Shown: positions 1 to 8,938, numbered from the stretch's first letter. The stretch is 16,781 nucleotides of DNA from Bacteroidales bacterium (GCA_003508755.1 DNTK01000039.1:1-16781); one strand, 5' to 3'. The notes: a model not told the origin generated them from the letters alone. Translations and numbers: made by a program.

Positions 1-1
1 G

Positions 2-337
2 GCCTATGCCGGAACAACCGAGTTTATTAAGAATTACGAAACCGATAGTACTGAAATGATTCGCAGCATTATTGGTACCATTTCCTGGTTAGATTACCCA
101 TGGACACCCTCGCAAAAGGGGAATGCCGCTATTAACCGCTATTATAATGGATTTACACAACAAGAAGCTCAGACCAGGCGTGATGAAGTATTGTCGGCTA
201 CCATAGATGACATACGCGCATTGGCTCCCTTGGTAAACGATTTGCTTGACCAGAACACCTACTGTGTTTATGGCAACCAGGAGATTATTCAGGCAAATAA
301 GGATCTGTTTAAATCCATACGTACCATTGTGAAGTAG
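2..337 (+). CDS. M16C (presequence-protease-like) insulinase-family peptidase, C-terminal fragment
   Basis: Only the last 111 codons are in the window; the frame is open from base 2 to the TAG at 335-337. The fragment carries the ending I know from bacterial PreP/M16C zinc peptidases: an 'IIGTIS' helix, then 'TPSQKG', then an Arg/Glu-rich stretch with 'IRALAPLV', then a 'YCVYGN' strand near the end. In this family the protein is a single chain of about 950-1000 residues made of two M16 halves that close around short unfolded peptides. The HXXEH zinc site is in the N-terminal half, outside this window, so activity cannot be judged here. No start can be assigned. The gene ends just before a strong hairpin terminator and converges on the large minus-strand gene. 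Family assignment rests on motif memory of the C-terminus and is fairly secure; the exact substrate is unknown. Confidence 0.85.
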   Translation, partial: AYAGTTEFIKNYETDSTEMIRSIIGTISWLDYPWTPSQKGNAAINRYYNGFTQQEAQTRRDEVLSATIDDIRALAPLVNDLLDQNTYCVYGNQEIIQANKDLFKSIRTIVK

Positions 338-367
338 TATACTAATTCAGATTTGGTTTTCATTAGA

Positions 368-408
368 GCCGACATGTTATTCCTTTAAAAAAACATGTCG
401 GCTTTTTT
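368..408 (+). terminator. Rho-independent terminator of the M16C peptidase gene
   Basis: A perfect 10-bp stem, GCCGACATGT (368-377) with ACATGTCGGC (393-402), encloses a 15-base loop and is followed by TTTTTT (403-408). It starts 30 bp after the TAG of the peptidase gene. Confidence 0.9.
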
Positions 409-460
409 GGGTTTGTAGATTAAATTATATTTTTTGCAAATGTTCTTGCAACGATGAATT

Positions 461-494
461 AAAAAAAGACGAGGATTTCGCAGAAATCCTCGTC
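461..494 (-). terminator. Rho-independent terminator of the giant T9SS protein gene
   Basis: An 11-bp perfect stem, GACGAGGATTT (468-478) with AAATCCTCGTC (484-494), has a 5-base loop. Read on the minus strand it is followed by seven T (complement of 461-467). It lies 40 bp after the minus-strand stop at 535-537. A short T-rich stretch on the other side (499-503) could give weak plus-strand back-up termination. Confidence 0.9.
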
Positions 495-534
495 CTAATT
501 TTTAATAGAGACAGAATAAATCTATAACTATGCT

Positions 535-3500
535 CTATTGCTCAATTACAAGTTTGTTGTAATGAACGGCATCTGCTATACTTAATTGAATTAAGTATAC
601 ACCATCATTTAAAAATGTAAGGTCGAGCTGTATATCATCATTGAAGACATTAAACTCTTCAGTATATACCTGACCACCTTTAAAATCGAAGACTTTAACT
701 ACCGCCTCGCCCTTGTAGGTTTCACTGGTGGATAGTTTAATTAAACCGCTCGAAGGATTTGGATATATACTTAAGCTACCCGATTTAGCTTCATTGACCC
801 CTGTTCCGGGATTTACAGTAAAGTCGAAGCTGTTTGTAGCTAGTGTGGATGATATTTCATCGCTGGCAGAAACCGTAATATTGGTTGTTCCGGTTCCCGC
901 TTCAACAATAACCAGGTTAGCGTCCTCGATAAATGATAGTACAACATCTTGATCAGCACTCGTTGCAGAATACGTGAGTGGGTCCATATCACTATCAAAG
1001 AAAACTCCTGACAGATCGATGGTGTTGGTGGTAAAGTTCTCATCCACAGAAATATTCGATATTGGACTAACAACCACTGGCGGAGTATTTACACGAATCT
1101 CGAAATTCGTAGTTGCCAATCCGCCAAATCCATCATCGGCATTAAGGGTAACATCAGAAACTCCAGAACCAACCTCTGTAATGGACAACATTGCGCTGTT
1201 AAGTGCTGTGGTAATTATGGTATCAAAACTATTCGATACGCTTATCATTAACACATCGCCATCGCTATCGGTAAACACGTTTGAAATGTCAATTTCATCC
1301 GTTCCAAATCCATCGGGATAGCGCATGTCAGGTAAGGGTGTAGTTACAGGGGCAGCATTCACTCTAAGATTGAATGATTGACTTCCCGTTTCACCAAAAT
1401 CGCTTGTTGCGAAAATGGTAATTTCAGAAGTACCAGTACCAGTCTCGGTTATGGTTAATGTGGTTCCTGCAATGGTGGCAGATGCTACCATCTCGTTGCT
1501 ACTTTCGGCCATATAGGATAGTGGGTTGTTGGAACCACTCTCGAAGATACCCGATACATCTTTGGTATAACCTGTAAACCCTTCCTGTACAAGTGTATCA
1601 GCAATAGGTTCAGCTGCTACTATATCGTCGATCGACAGCGAAACAGGAATTACCACAGGTCCGTTCGGATCATTGCTCGCAACAGCCATCTCGAAAAAGA
1701 AGCTTCCTGCCGAGATATCTGTATTTGGGTTAAATGTTACGGTAACAGTATCAGATTCTCCGGCACCAAGGCTTCCAGATTGATGTGATAATAACAGCCA
1801 ACTTTTGTTCACATTCACAAAACCGCTTATATATTTTCTCGTATATGAGAATCCTCCACCATTGCCATTGCTGGTCCAGCTGTGGAAGGTCACATCATAA
1901 TAGGTATCTGCATCTGTTAATCTCATCGAGAAAGTATATCCGGGAAGTTCGTTCATTCGAATATCAGCTACGTTTCTGATAGCATTTCTCCAGGTAGTAT
2001 AATCACTTCCAGACACCTCATCGGTGGTACCATAAGCCCACTGTGTTCCTAAAGGAGATATCCAAGCACCTCCTCGATCATAGCTGGACTCCTGGGCAAT
2101 GTTGTACAAGCCTTCTGAATTTTGTCTTGTCAGCCAAATATCTTCAGAAATTCTGTCCTGATTTTCCTCCAGGTTCCAGTCGGCATAGTCCTGCTTTGTG
2201 AAAGTTATTTCCTCGAGATTTGGGCGAAGTTGCCAATTGAGCACTGAGGAGCCACTGTTTGTCACAACAAACTGCTGTGATGAAAACTCACCGGTAAACA
2301 AAGTTGCGGAAAGTTCTGTCACATTCACCGAAAGGCTTGGAGGAACGACCCCTGTACCTGTTAAGGTTACAGATAATGATGGATTCACAGGATCATCAGA
2401 AGTGATGGTCATAGTACCTGAATATGCTTGTTCTAGCGTTGGGGTAAAGGATACCATAAGGGTTATTGCATCGAATGCCGGCACGGAAATATTTGACTCC
2501 CCAACACTAAAAGCAGCATCACTGAAACTAATGTCCGAGATATTCAATACATCGTTTCCATTATTTTCGATGGTAAATTCCATGTCAGTAGCATAACCAA
2601 TAAAACCATCACCAAAATCGATGGCTGCAGTTGGAAGCAGAATTTCAGGATTTCCCAGCACCTCTAATTCACTTGTTAATACCACTTCCCGATTTTCAGT
2701 ATCGTTAGAAGATAATATTATTTCAGCGTTGTATGTGCCGGCTATCATTTCGCTTGCGTCGAATGCAAGGGAAATGGTTTTGCTTGTACCAGGAAATACA
2801 ACACCTTGGTTTTGTGAAGCTGAAAGCCAGTTCACCGGCATGGAGGGAGTCGAGCGGATGTAACTGAAACCTCCACCTTCGCTATTCGATTGCCAGCCTG
2901 TAAACATCAGGTCGAAATAAATATCTTCTTCGATCAAATGCAACGACATAGGCTTACCGACAATCGAGGGGGTATTTTGATTATGAAGTTTATACCAGGT
3001 ACCATAATCATCAGGTGAAACTTCCATGGTATAACCATGTGCCCACTCTGTGCCCAATGGTGAGGTATTGTTTGAGTTATCATAGACACTTTCCTGCACT
3101 ATATTAAAGATGCCTCTGTTATCAGCTCTTGTTAACCAAACCAAATCCGTAATGCGATCCTGGTTTTCTTCCATTAGCCAGTCGGCATAATTTGATTTGT
3201 AGAACACAACTTTCTCAATGCTTGCATTTGCATCTTCGGGCTCGCTAAGCTGATAGAAAAGGTTGCTTGTTCCATTGTTTGATATAACAAAATCTCTTGT
3301 TGTCAGACCATCAGCGATTAATGTGGCCGAAAAGTTTGTTGTATCTAGGCTTAATTCTGAATTAATTCCCATTACTGTCATCGAAGTAGCAATACTAACA
3401 TCGGGTTGGGAAGGAACATTTGTGGCAATGACTATTGCTCCACTATACACATTATTTTGTAAAATACCGGATGCATTGTGCGTGATGACAATATTCTCGG

Positions 3501-5799
3501 TTGCCCCGGCAGCTAATGTGCCATTATTACCCGATGGCAAACCTTCAGAAGCCAACCATTGAGGCATTGGGGCAGTGCGGGTGTAGGAATATACGGTGCC
3601 TGCATCTCTGTTCCCCCAACTTAATATGTTTATGTCCACATACACTTCTTCGTCGACAATGTATAACGAAATTGTTTTTCCTGGCAGGCTTTGCGCCTGA
3701 TTGTTCATCGCATTTCGCCAATCACTGGTATAGGGTCTACCCATAGATAAGGCTTCGTAGGTACTGCCCATAGCCCACTCAATACTATTGCCATTGTAAT
3801 CCACCAGACCGCCTCCTCCGTCTCTGGTAAGGGAAACATTGGGTGTAATAGAATCACGGTTCTCGATGAGGTCTATATTCACATTTGCTCCTTTTTCAAA
3901 ATAAAATAAGAATCCGGTTTCGTCAAATGCAATTGCACTATTGGTGGATAGACTCCAGATTAAATCTGTTGCACCTGTGTTAGTCATTACAATGGTATCA
4001 GTCGAAACAGAATCTTGTAATAATGTATCATTAAATGAATAAGCACTTAACGAAATTTCGGGTAAATCGATGCCTGTTCCTTCCAAAACAACTTTTATTA
4101 GTGGATTGGCAGTATCATTGCTGGTAATTCTTAGCGTATCGCGAATAAAACCAAGATAAGAGGGTGTGAATGCTATGGGTATAGTAGTATTTTCTCCCGG
4201 TTCCAGGGTAACAGTTGTTAATACCGGAACAAACTGGCTGCTATCAGCCGCAATGTTTGAAACAGTAAGTGTGCTGCTACCGGTATTTTCTATAGGCAAA
4301 GCATAGGTTTTGGCCACACCATTAAACACATCGCCATAATCATGAGCTGCATCTGTAGTAATTTCGGGTGTTCCTAACACTCTAAGGGTAATTGGAATGA
4401 CAACAAGGGGTTGTGTTACATCACTCGAACGTATTTCGAGGTCGTAGGTATATGTGCCCTCGTTTAAACTTGTTGCGTCCAGGGTGTAGGTGTACGTGGT
4501 GGAACTACCACCGCCAACTGTTCCCGTCACAGGACCATCGAGCCAATAAGGAAATGCTGAGGTACGTATATAAGAGAAGCCACCTCCATTATTTCCAACT
4601 GTCCAAGACGAAAAGGTTAAATCAAAATAAATATCTTCTTCTACAAGGTGCAGGGAAAGTGGTGTGCCAGGCAAATTATTAAATCTACCACTTATCTGAT
4701 TTCTAAGATCATAGAAACGGCCATAAGGTCCAGGAGAGGCAGTTGTGCCTAAGGCCCATTCTGTTCCAGCGGGTGCAGTTCTTGAATTTCGGTCGTAGCT
4801 GGCTTCCTGGGCGATGTTAAATAAACCCTGGGTTGAACCCCTTGTTATCCAAACATCGTCGGTGATCCTATCCTGGTTCTCTTCTAAAGTAAAATCTGCA
4901 TTATCGGCTTTTGTAAAAGTTATCGGATTGTTCGCGTTCCAAAGGAGATCAGCCAAACCTGTGTTTTCAATGGTTAAATCGAAGGTGCTACTGCTACCGG
5001 TATTGAGGGTATCGATAATTTCGCTTTCAAGTATGTTGATAATTCCGGGAGTCAGCACATCAAGTTCTGCAGTAACTGTTTCCAGAGGGGTATCGGGGTC
5101 ATTGCTGTTGATTAATATATTTCCATAGTGCAGCTCTGCTGCCAGATCCGAACCTTCAAAAGAGACATCGATCATTATTGAAGCTGCAGGAGCAAGAGAA
5201 CCACTTATGTTGGAAAGACTATACCATGGCATCATTTGTCGGCGAGTATAAGCAAATCCACCACCAGGGCCTCCACCTGAATAGCTGGTAAAATTCACAT
5301 CGAAGTACAGATCATCGTCTGTCAGGTAGAGCGTTATTGTCTCTCCCACCAGGCTTTGTGGGCTACCGCCATGAGCATTTACAAAACTCTCAAAAGTGCT
5401 GTCTGGCACCGTAGTTCTTGCGCTTCCCAGTGACCAAAGTGTGCCTTCGGGTGAATTTTCTGAGGAAGAAGCCTCACTTTTAGCATTAAAAATCGATCGG
5501 GTTAATGCCCGTGTAATCCAAACCGTATTGGTAATCCTGTCTTGATTGCTTGGGAGGGTCCAATCTGTATCGTCTTCTTTTGTAAACGATACATCAGGGC
5601 CATTAGACAGTGAGTCAGTTAAAATAATACTCTAATCTAATGTCGCATCACCATTGTTAGTAATAGTAAACGACACTGTGGAGGATTCTCCATTGGCAAG
5701 CGCATCGCGGACCGTGTCCACATCAACCGAAATATCGGGCTGAGCATAGCTAATTCCCCACATGGAGAGGAGTAAGAATAGTAAAGTAAATCTTTTCAT
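535..5799 (-). CDS. Giant secreted repeat protein with T9SS sorting domain, interrupted by in-frame TAG at codon 56 (possible pseudogene)
   Basis: The ATG at 5799-5797 opens a frame of 1754 codons. Residues 1-19 form a signal peptide (KR, hydrophobic core, cleavage SYA|Q). TAG at 5634-5632 (codon 56) breaks the frame; the next 1698 codons are open, ending in TAG at 537-535. The first usable start after the break, GTG at 5409, lies inside a module and has no signal peptide, so I place the true start at 5799. Domains in order, in full-length numbering: five modules of about 115-135 residues (about 72-195, 294-420, 634-749, 866-992, 1200-1335); ASH/choice-of-anchor-D-like Ig domains (about 477-576 and 1049-1150) plus shorter Ig-like linkers ending in 'SNDP'; three cadherin-like domains (about 1395-1663); and a T9SS type A sorting domain (about 1674-1754, 'IYPNPSSG', 'DGVYLIQL'). 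The product would be exported by Sec, then T9SS, to the cell surface or medium. No catalytic site is visible; adhesin or matrix role is inference. Confidence 0.85.
1795..5586 (-). repeat. Five protein-level copies of an aromatic-rich module in the giant T9SS protein
   Basis: Copies lie at about 5586-5218, 4920-4540, 3900-3553, 3204-2824 and 2202-1795, in N- to C-terminal order. The shared core is FTK-x-D-x-ADW-x-LEENQDRIT-x-x-VW-[IL]-TR, a middle G-T-x-W-A-x-G-T-T, then LPG-x-x-x-SL-x-L-x-EEDIYFD-x-x-F-x-SW, then GGGFSYIR and a closing WL. The copies differ clearly at the DNA level, so the duplications are old. Copy 3 is the most divergent (IENRDSIT, VSLTR, no triple Gly). I cannot attach a named domain, though I recall similar stretches in other Bacteroidota secreted proteins. 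Confidence 0.85.
5632..5634 (-). other. In-frame amber codon replacing a conserved aromatic residue
   Basis: Codon 56 of the giant gene is TAG. The repeats share N-x-G-x-x-x-L-x-[W/Y] before each module: 'NTGLADLLW', 'NTGATDLIW', 'NNGTSNLFY', 'NSGSSVLNW'. Here it reads 'NNGDATLD' followed by the stop, exactly at the aromatic position. A single G-to-A change from TGG explains it. TAG also ends at least five genes in this window (including this one), so it is an ordinary stop in this genome and not a recoded sense codon. Confidence 0.9.
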
Positions 5800-6113
5800 A
5801 ATTAAATTAGGATTAATTTATAGATACACTGTGAGGTACAAAACTGGAAATGGATATGGCCGGATGGGTTCTTTGGTTCCAGAAGCACTTTTGCAAGCTA
5901 TTGCTTAAAATACTTAATGAAGTTACAAAAATCCGATTCAAAATCAAAGGCTAGTTTTTAATTTACTTTTTTTGAAAACGAGCCATGGAGCTGTACAGGC
6001 CGAAATTAGCTCATTGTAATATGGAATTAAGTTTGTACGCTTGACCGTATTGATTATTTGTATACCTGCAACTGAAAAAATACGAGAGGATGCTCAGGGC
6101 AGTCGCAGTTGAT
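5800..6113. other. Intergenic region upstream of the giant gene
   Basis: These 314 bases separate the membrane-gene cluster from the giant gene; both are on the minus strand, so its promoter should lie here. The region just before the ATG at 5799 is almost pure A/T, usual for Bacteroidota start regions. I found no exact TAnnTTTG box on the minus strand. The nearest is TAGCCTTTG (5953-5945), with a three-base spacer instead of two. No clear terminator follows the gene ending at 6114 and no coding frame stands out. Confidence 0.5.
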
Positions 6114-6524
6114 CTAAAAGGAGAAGTTTTGAAGCATGTTACCAATAAATATTACTGACCATAAAGCCGTTCTCCACCAATTCAGGTTTTCCAATTGCTT
6201 AAGCAGACTAACATTGCTTACGCCTGCGGCAATTTTCTGGTGGCGTGGAACAAACAACCAGAAAGTCAAAACCCAGACAATTAATGCCGCAATAAGGTTG
6301 AAAAAGGAAAATAATTCTCGGGTAAACCAAACTTCCAGTATTGAAAACAGGAGCTGTCCGAGCATTAGGGGAACAACAACCAAGCTGATTCGCCGGGTAT
6401 AAATTTCATGCCACTGCATTAGTTGATCTTTACTATAGTAGCGGAAAGAAGGGTAAATAGTTAATTGTACCATCCAGATGAGTATAACAAGGCCACCATC
6501 GAAAAGAAGTTTTATTTGTTCCAT
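6114..6524 (-). CDS. Four-helix membrane protein of unknown family, third gene of DoxX cluster
   Basis: I start the gene at the ATG at 6524-6522 (MEQIKLL..., 136 residues); a longer frame back to a TTG at 6638 would overlap the previous gene by over 120 bases. Four hydrophobic segments are visible at about residues 8-25, 46-66, 72-93 and 117-131. Between the first two lie polar and aromatic residues that look conserved: Q20-L-x-I-Y-P-S-F, then W38-H-x-x-Y-T-R-R. I recall similar proteins encoded beside DoxX-like genes in Flavobacteriia, always without a function. It overlaps the DoxX gene by 13 bases, which suggests coupled translation. The Q/Y/H/W pattern could mark a cofactor or quinone site, but that is only a guess. 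Function unknown. Confidence 0.75.
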   Translation of the reverse strand: MEQIKLLFDGGLVILIWMVQLTIYPSFRYYSKDQLMQWHEIYTRRISLVVVPLMLGQLLFSILEVWFTRELFSFFNLIAALIVWVLTFWLFVPRHQKIAAGVSNVSLLKQLENLNWWRTALWSVIFIGNMLQNFSF

Positions 6525-6919
6525 GTAAACACGTTTAAATGCTTTTTGGGTGAAGCCAATCCAATATAATAAACAAGGATAATTAAAACAGGGTGAATTA
6601 AAACCAGCCTCAACCAGCCAATCCATTTGGGCACGCAAAGGCTATTGTCAATGCAGGATCCCTCCTGAATAAAATATATATGTACAGGAATAAACACTAT
6701 AAATAGCAGAATAGTTGCGATACTGGCTATTCTGCGAAGCGAAGGTATTAACAGTGCTGCTCCCAGAATAATTTCTGAACTGCCTGCCAGCACATTTAAA
6801 ATTTCTGGATAAGGCAGGTAAGGTGGAATCAGAACTATATAAACCCCGGGATACAGAAAATGAGAAATTCCTGCTACCATTAAAAATGCTGCAAAAGCTA
6901 TACTAAGAAATGGTTTCAT
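6512..6919 (-). CDS. DoxX-like family inner-membrane protein
   Basis: This 135-residue protein has four membrane segments (about residues 5-25, 40-60, 65-85 and 103-121). It shows the DoxX-like pattern: 'GISHFLYP' after the first helix, 'GSSEIILGAALLIP' in the second, and 'IASIATILLF...PVHIYF' in the third. DoxX-like proteins are small integral membrane proteins, some linked to quinone or thiol redox work, but most are uncharacterised. Two cysteines, C89 and C95, flank a short loop ('CIDNSLC') before the last helix and could form a disulfide or redox pair; this is inference. The ATG at 6919 overlaps the upstream gene's stop by 17 bases, and the downstream gene overlaps this one by 13, so all three are probably made from one mRNA. 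Confidence 0.85.
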   Translation of the reverse strand: MKPFLSIAFAAFLMVAGISHFLYPGVYIVLIPPYLPYPEILNVLAGSSEIILGAALLIPSLRRIASIATILLFIVFIPVHIYFIQEGSCIDNSLCVPKWIGWLRLVLIHPVLIILVYYIGLASPKKHLNVFTWNK

Positions 6920-7304
6920 CTGATAATTTCCATTTGTATTGTACGTGTACCTTTTTTAGAATAATCAAAAACGGAATCCACCAAATAAAGTCGTTTGTGA
7001 GGAGCATGTAGAAAAATTCGAAAGGTATATTCCCGCTTGCATATTGATAGATAAAACCGACAGGGCCCAGTACTTTTCCAAGAAATCCGACTGCTACTAT
7101 GGGCCAGTGGCGCAATGGATCAGCCGCAGCCCACCAGTAGCCCAGCCCGTAAACGCCTATCACCATTCCCATACCCTGCCATATGAGCATATGGTTGAGA
7201 GGTGAAATTCCAATTAGAGAAAAAAAATGGTTAGGAAAAATAACTACCCATGCGCCCCAAAGGATATTATAAATTGCAGCCAGCCGCAGCGTTAGTTTCA
7301 TCAT
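6903..7304 (-). CDS. Small multi-pass membrane protein, first gene of DoxX cluster
   Basis: I choose the double ATG at 7304/7301 (MMKLTLRL..., about 133 residues); an upstream TTG at 7337 has nothing to favour it. The protein has about four hydrophobic stretches and striking aromatic motifs: 'NILWGAWVV.FP' (about 13-24), 'IWQGMGMVIGVYGLGYWWAA' (about 41-60), 'DPLRHWPIVAVGFLGK' and 'NDFIWWIPF'. I recall this family from Bacteroidota and Planctomycetes, where databases sometimes label it 'alkyl hydroperoxide reductase'. It has no peroxidase cysteine motif and is clearly a membrane protein, so that label looks wrong. It overlaps the DoxX-like gene by 17 bases. A role with DoxX in membrane redox or lipid chemistry is a guess from context only. 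Confidence 0.8.
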   Translation of the reverse strand: MMKLTLRLAAIYNILWGAWVVIFPNHFFSLIGISPLNHMLIWQGMGMVIGVYGLGYWWAAADPLRHWPIVAVGFLGKVLGPVGFIYQYASGNIPFEFFYMLLTNDFIWWIPFLIILKKVHVQYKWKLSDETIS

Positions 7305-7428
7305 TAAAGGATTTCTAATTAGTAACAGTTTAAACAAAATACAGCTGTTTTCAGTTCAACGGTTTTTGCTAAGCCACATTCTTAGCCAAACTTGACGGTA
7401 AAAGCAGGAAGAATATGTACGCTTGTTT

Positions 7429-7452
7429 CCTAAGAAATTACCTAAGAAATTT
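7429..7452. repeat. Tandem duplication of a 12-mer
   Basis: CCTAAGAAATTA (7429-7440) is followed directly by CCTAAGAAATTT (7441-7452), one mismatch in 12. It sits in the 212-bp gap between the 3' end of the DUF885-like gene and the membrane-gene cluster promoter region. It may be simple replication slippage or a double binding site. Confidence 0.6.
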
Positions 7453-7516
7453 ACCTTTTGATGACATAGGTAGATAAATTATTGTAAGGGCAATTGGCAT
7501 TTCATGGTTCAGAAAA

Positions 7517-8836
7517 TTATTCCTGCAGGTCCGATGCTATAACCGGAGTTCTTAATATCTGCTCGAAAACCTCCCATGCTTTTTGAGGAGTGTAAGTGCC
7601 CTGTACTTTTCGATTAATGTATTGGTGCAATAGATCTTCTCCGGTGGAGTAGTTAATGATGTAACTGCCATAAGCATCTACAAAATCGAGTGCCTGGTTG
7701 GCTCGCTGATTTGTGTACGACAAGTCATTCATAAGCTGTTCAGTGGCTTGCTCGCGGGTAAGCTTCCCATCGAAATAGGCCCTGCTGATTTCGAGTCGCA
7801 GGTAGGTAGTTGATTTGCTTAATTGCTTTTGGATAGCTTTGTAGTAGCTATATCCATTTGTATCAAGGCCTGCAATAGGGAAGAGTACTTCTTTCTCGAA
7901 TTGCGTGCGTTCAGCTTCTGTAAAAATAATCGAGCCTCCAACTTCAGCTATACCTTCAGCAATAAATGATAATGGCGCATATAAGGGGGAAACCGTAAAT
8001 TCGACCCAGCCTCTTTCTTGTGCAAAATCTAAATCCATCAAGGAAAGGTGGAGGTGATGCCCCGGATATACTTCATGACTCAGGTAATTTACCATATAGT
8101 CCATGGTTGAGGGTCTGTCGGTGTTTAATTGAATAAGACTGTGGGCATTGCCTTTATACCAATTGTAGGCACCCCAGGGTTGATTGCTAACAAGCTCAAT
8201 TTCGATGCTTTCGTGTTCAGGTAAATCAATGGACAATGCAGTGCGACGGCGGCATTCTTCTACGGCAACCTGCATGATGGTATCAAGCTTTTCAGATGGG
8301 ATAATAAAAGGACTTCTTAAACTTTCGAGGCGCTCAGCAGCTGTTCCCTGTCCCGGTAATGATGTTAGCATCTCTTTTATCTCTGAACGCAAAAATTCCA
8401 CATCTGCTTTTGGAGCTGTGGCTCCATAGAATATTTTCGATTCATCTTCAAATGTCATTTTAACGCCCGCTAAACGTTCGATGTTACCAAGCGCAGCAGC
8501 TACATGGGCATACAAAAAACTATGACGGTATTTTTCCATTTCATCCAATTCAGCTGGACGAATTGCATTTAGTTTGGTCAATAGCTCTTCTGCCTTTTGT
8601 CTTAGCTCTTCCGAAGGAAAGTTTTTAGCTTTATCTTCTGATATTTCTTCAGGTTTCCATTCATCAGGACCATGGTAGGCGTCGATATAGTATTTATCAT
8701 ACAGTCCTATTTCCAAAACCAATTTCACGTACTTTTCGGCAATGCCATCCATGCCAGAAGCAACAGGTTTATGGGCGGGTTTACAGGAAATGATAAGAAG
8801 AGCAAAGATGCCAGGTAAAAGAACTGAGTACCTCAT
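7517..8836 (-). CDS. DUF885-like lipoprotein, predicted zinc metallopeptidase
   Basis: The 439-residue product starts at the ATG at 8836-8834. A lipoprotein signal peptide ends in the lipobox 'LIISC' with Cys18 as the predicted lipid site. The key motif is H254-E-V-Y-P-G-H260-H, the HExxPGHH zinc signature of DUF885 proteins, followed by E294-G-I-A-E298, whose glutamate is a likely third zinc ligand or base. Typical DUF885 proteins have about 550-600 residues, so this belongs to a shorter branch. Its N-terminal half contains the 'DAYHGPDEWKP' region. Peptidase activity is predicted for the family from the motif; the substrate is unknown. A -7 promoter box lies 26 bases upstream. It is divergent from the M3 oligopeptidase, which is also a lipoprotein, so both may process peptides at the envelope. 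Confidence 0.85.
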   Translation of the reverse strand: MRYSVLLPGIFALLIISCKPAHKPVASGMDGIAEKYVKLVLEIGLYDKYYIDAYHGPDEWKPEEISEDKAKNFPSEELRQKAEELLTKLNAIRPAELDEMEKYRHSFLYAHVAAALGNIERLAGVKMTFEDESKIFYGATAPKADVEFLRSEIKEMLTSLPGQGTAAERLESLRSPFIIPSEKLDTIMQVAVEECRRRTALSIDLPEHESIEIELVSNQPWGAYNWYKGNAHSLIQLNTDRPSTMDYMVNYLSHEVYPGHHLHLSLMDLDFAQERGWVEFTVSPLYAPLSFIAEGIAEVGGSIIFTEAERTQFEKEVLFPIAGLDTNGYSYYKAIQKQLSKSTTYLRLEISRAYFDGKLTREQATEQLMNDLSYTNQRANQALDFVDAYGSYIINYSTGEDLLHQYINRKVQGTYTPQKAWEVFEQILRTPVIASDLQE

Positions 8837-8861
8837 GATTGAACAAAGATTTATTTTATCT

Positions 8862-8869
8862 CAAATGTA
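8862..8869 (-). promoter_or_regulatory. -7 promoter box of the DUF885-like gene
   Basis: Minus-strand TACATTTG matches the Bacteroidota -7 consensus TAnnTTTG exactly and lies 26 bases before the ATG. No good TTTG -33 box is present at the usual spacing; the nearest is a TTG (8895-8893) at 23 bases. Transcription would start around 8855. Confidence 0.45.
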
Positions 8870-8938
8870 ATTATTCTAGTGTATAAAATATGCAATGCAA
8901 GCAATAAGATTTGCAGATAAGTATGCGAACAATTTATG

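Noticed and set aside
2198..2596. Open frames of 80-132 codons on the strand opposite the giant gene
   Set aside because: They mirror the repeat structure of the long minus-strand frame and show no domain of their own; the minus-strand frame has clear homology across its whole length.
535..5409. Taking the giant gene to start at the GTG at 5409
   Set aside because: This start lies in the middle of the first module and gives a protein without a signal peptide, while the upstream ATG at 5799 has a textbook signal peptide in the same frame.
5632..5634. TAG as a recoded sense codon or programmed readthrough site
   Set aside because: TAG ends at least five genes in this window (stops at 335-337, 535-537, 6114-6116, 6903-6905 and 14300-14302), so it is a normal stop here. 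No special structure around the codon was recognised.
6068..6111. CAACTG/CAGTTG inverted pair as terminator of the membrane-gene cluster
   Set aside because: The arms are only six bases with a loop of over 30 and the T-run lies inside the loop, so it is not a credible intrinsic terminator.
6114..6638. Longer version of the third membrane gene from TTG 6638
   Set aside because: It would overlap the DoxX-like gene by 127 bases, and the added N-terminus has no membrane pattern; the ATG at 6524 gives a compact four-helix protein.
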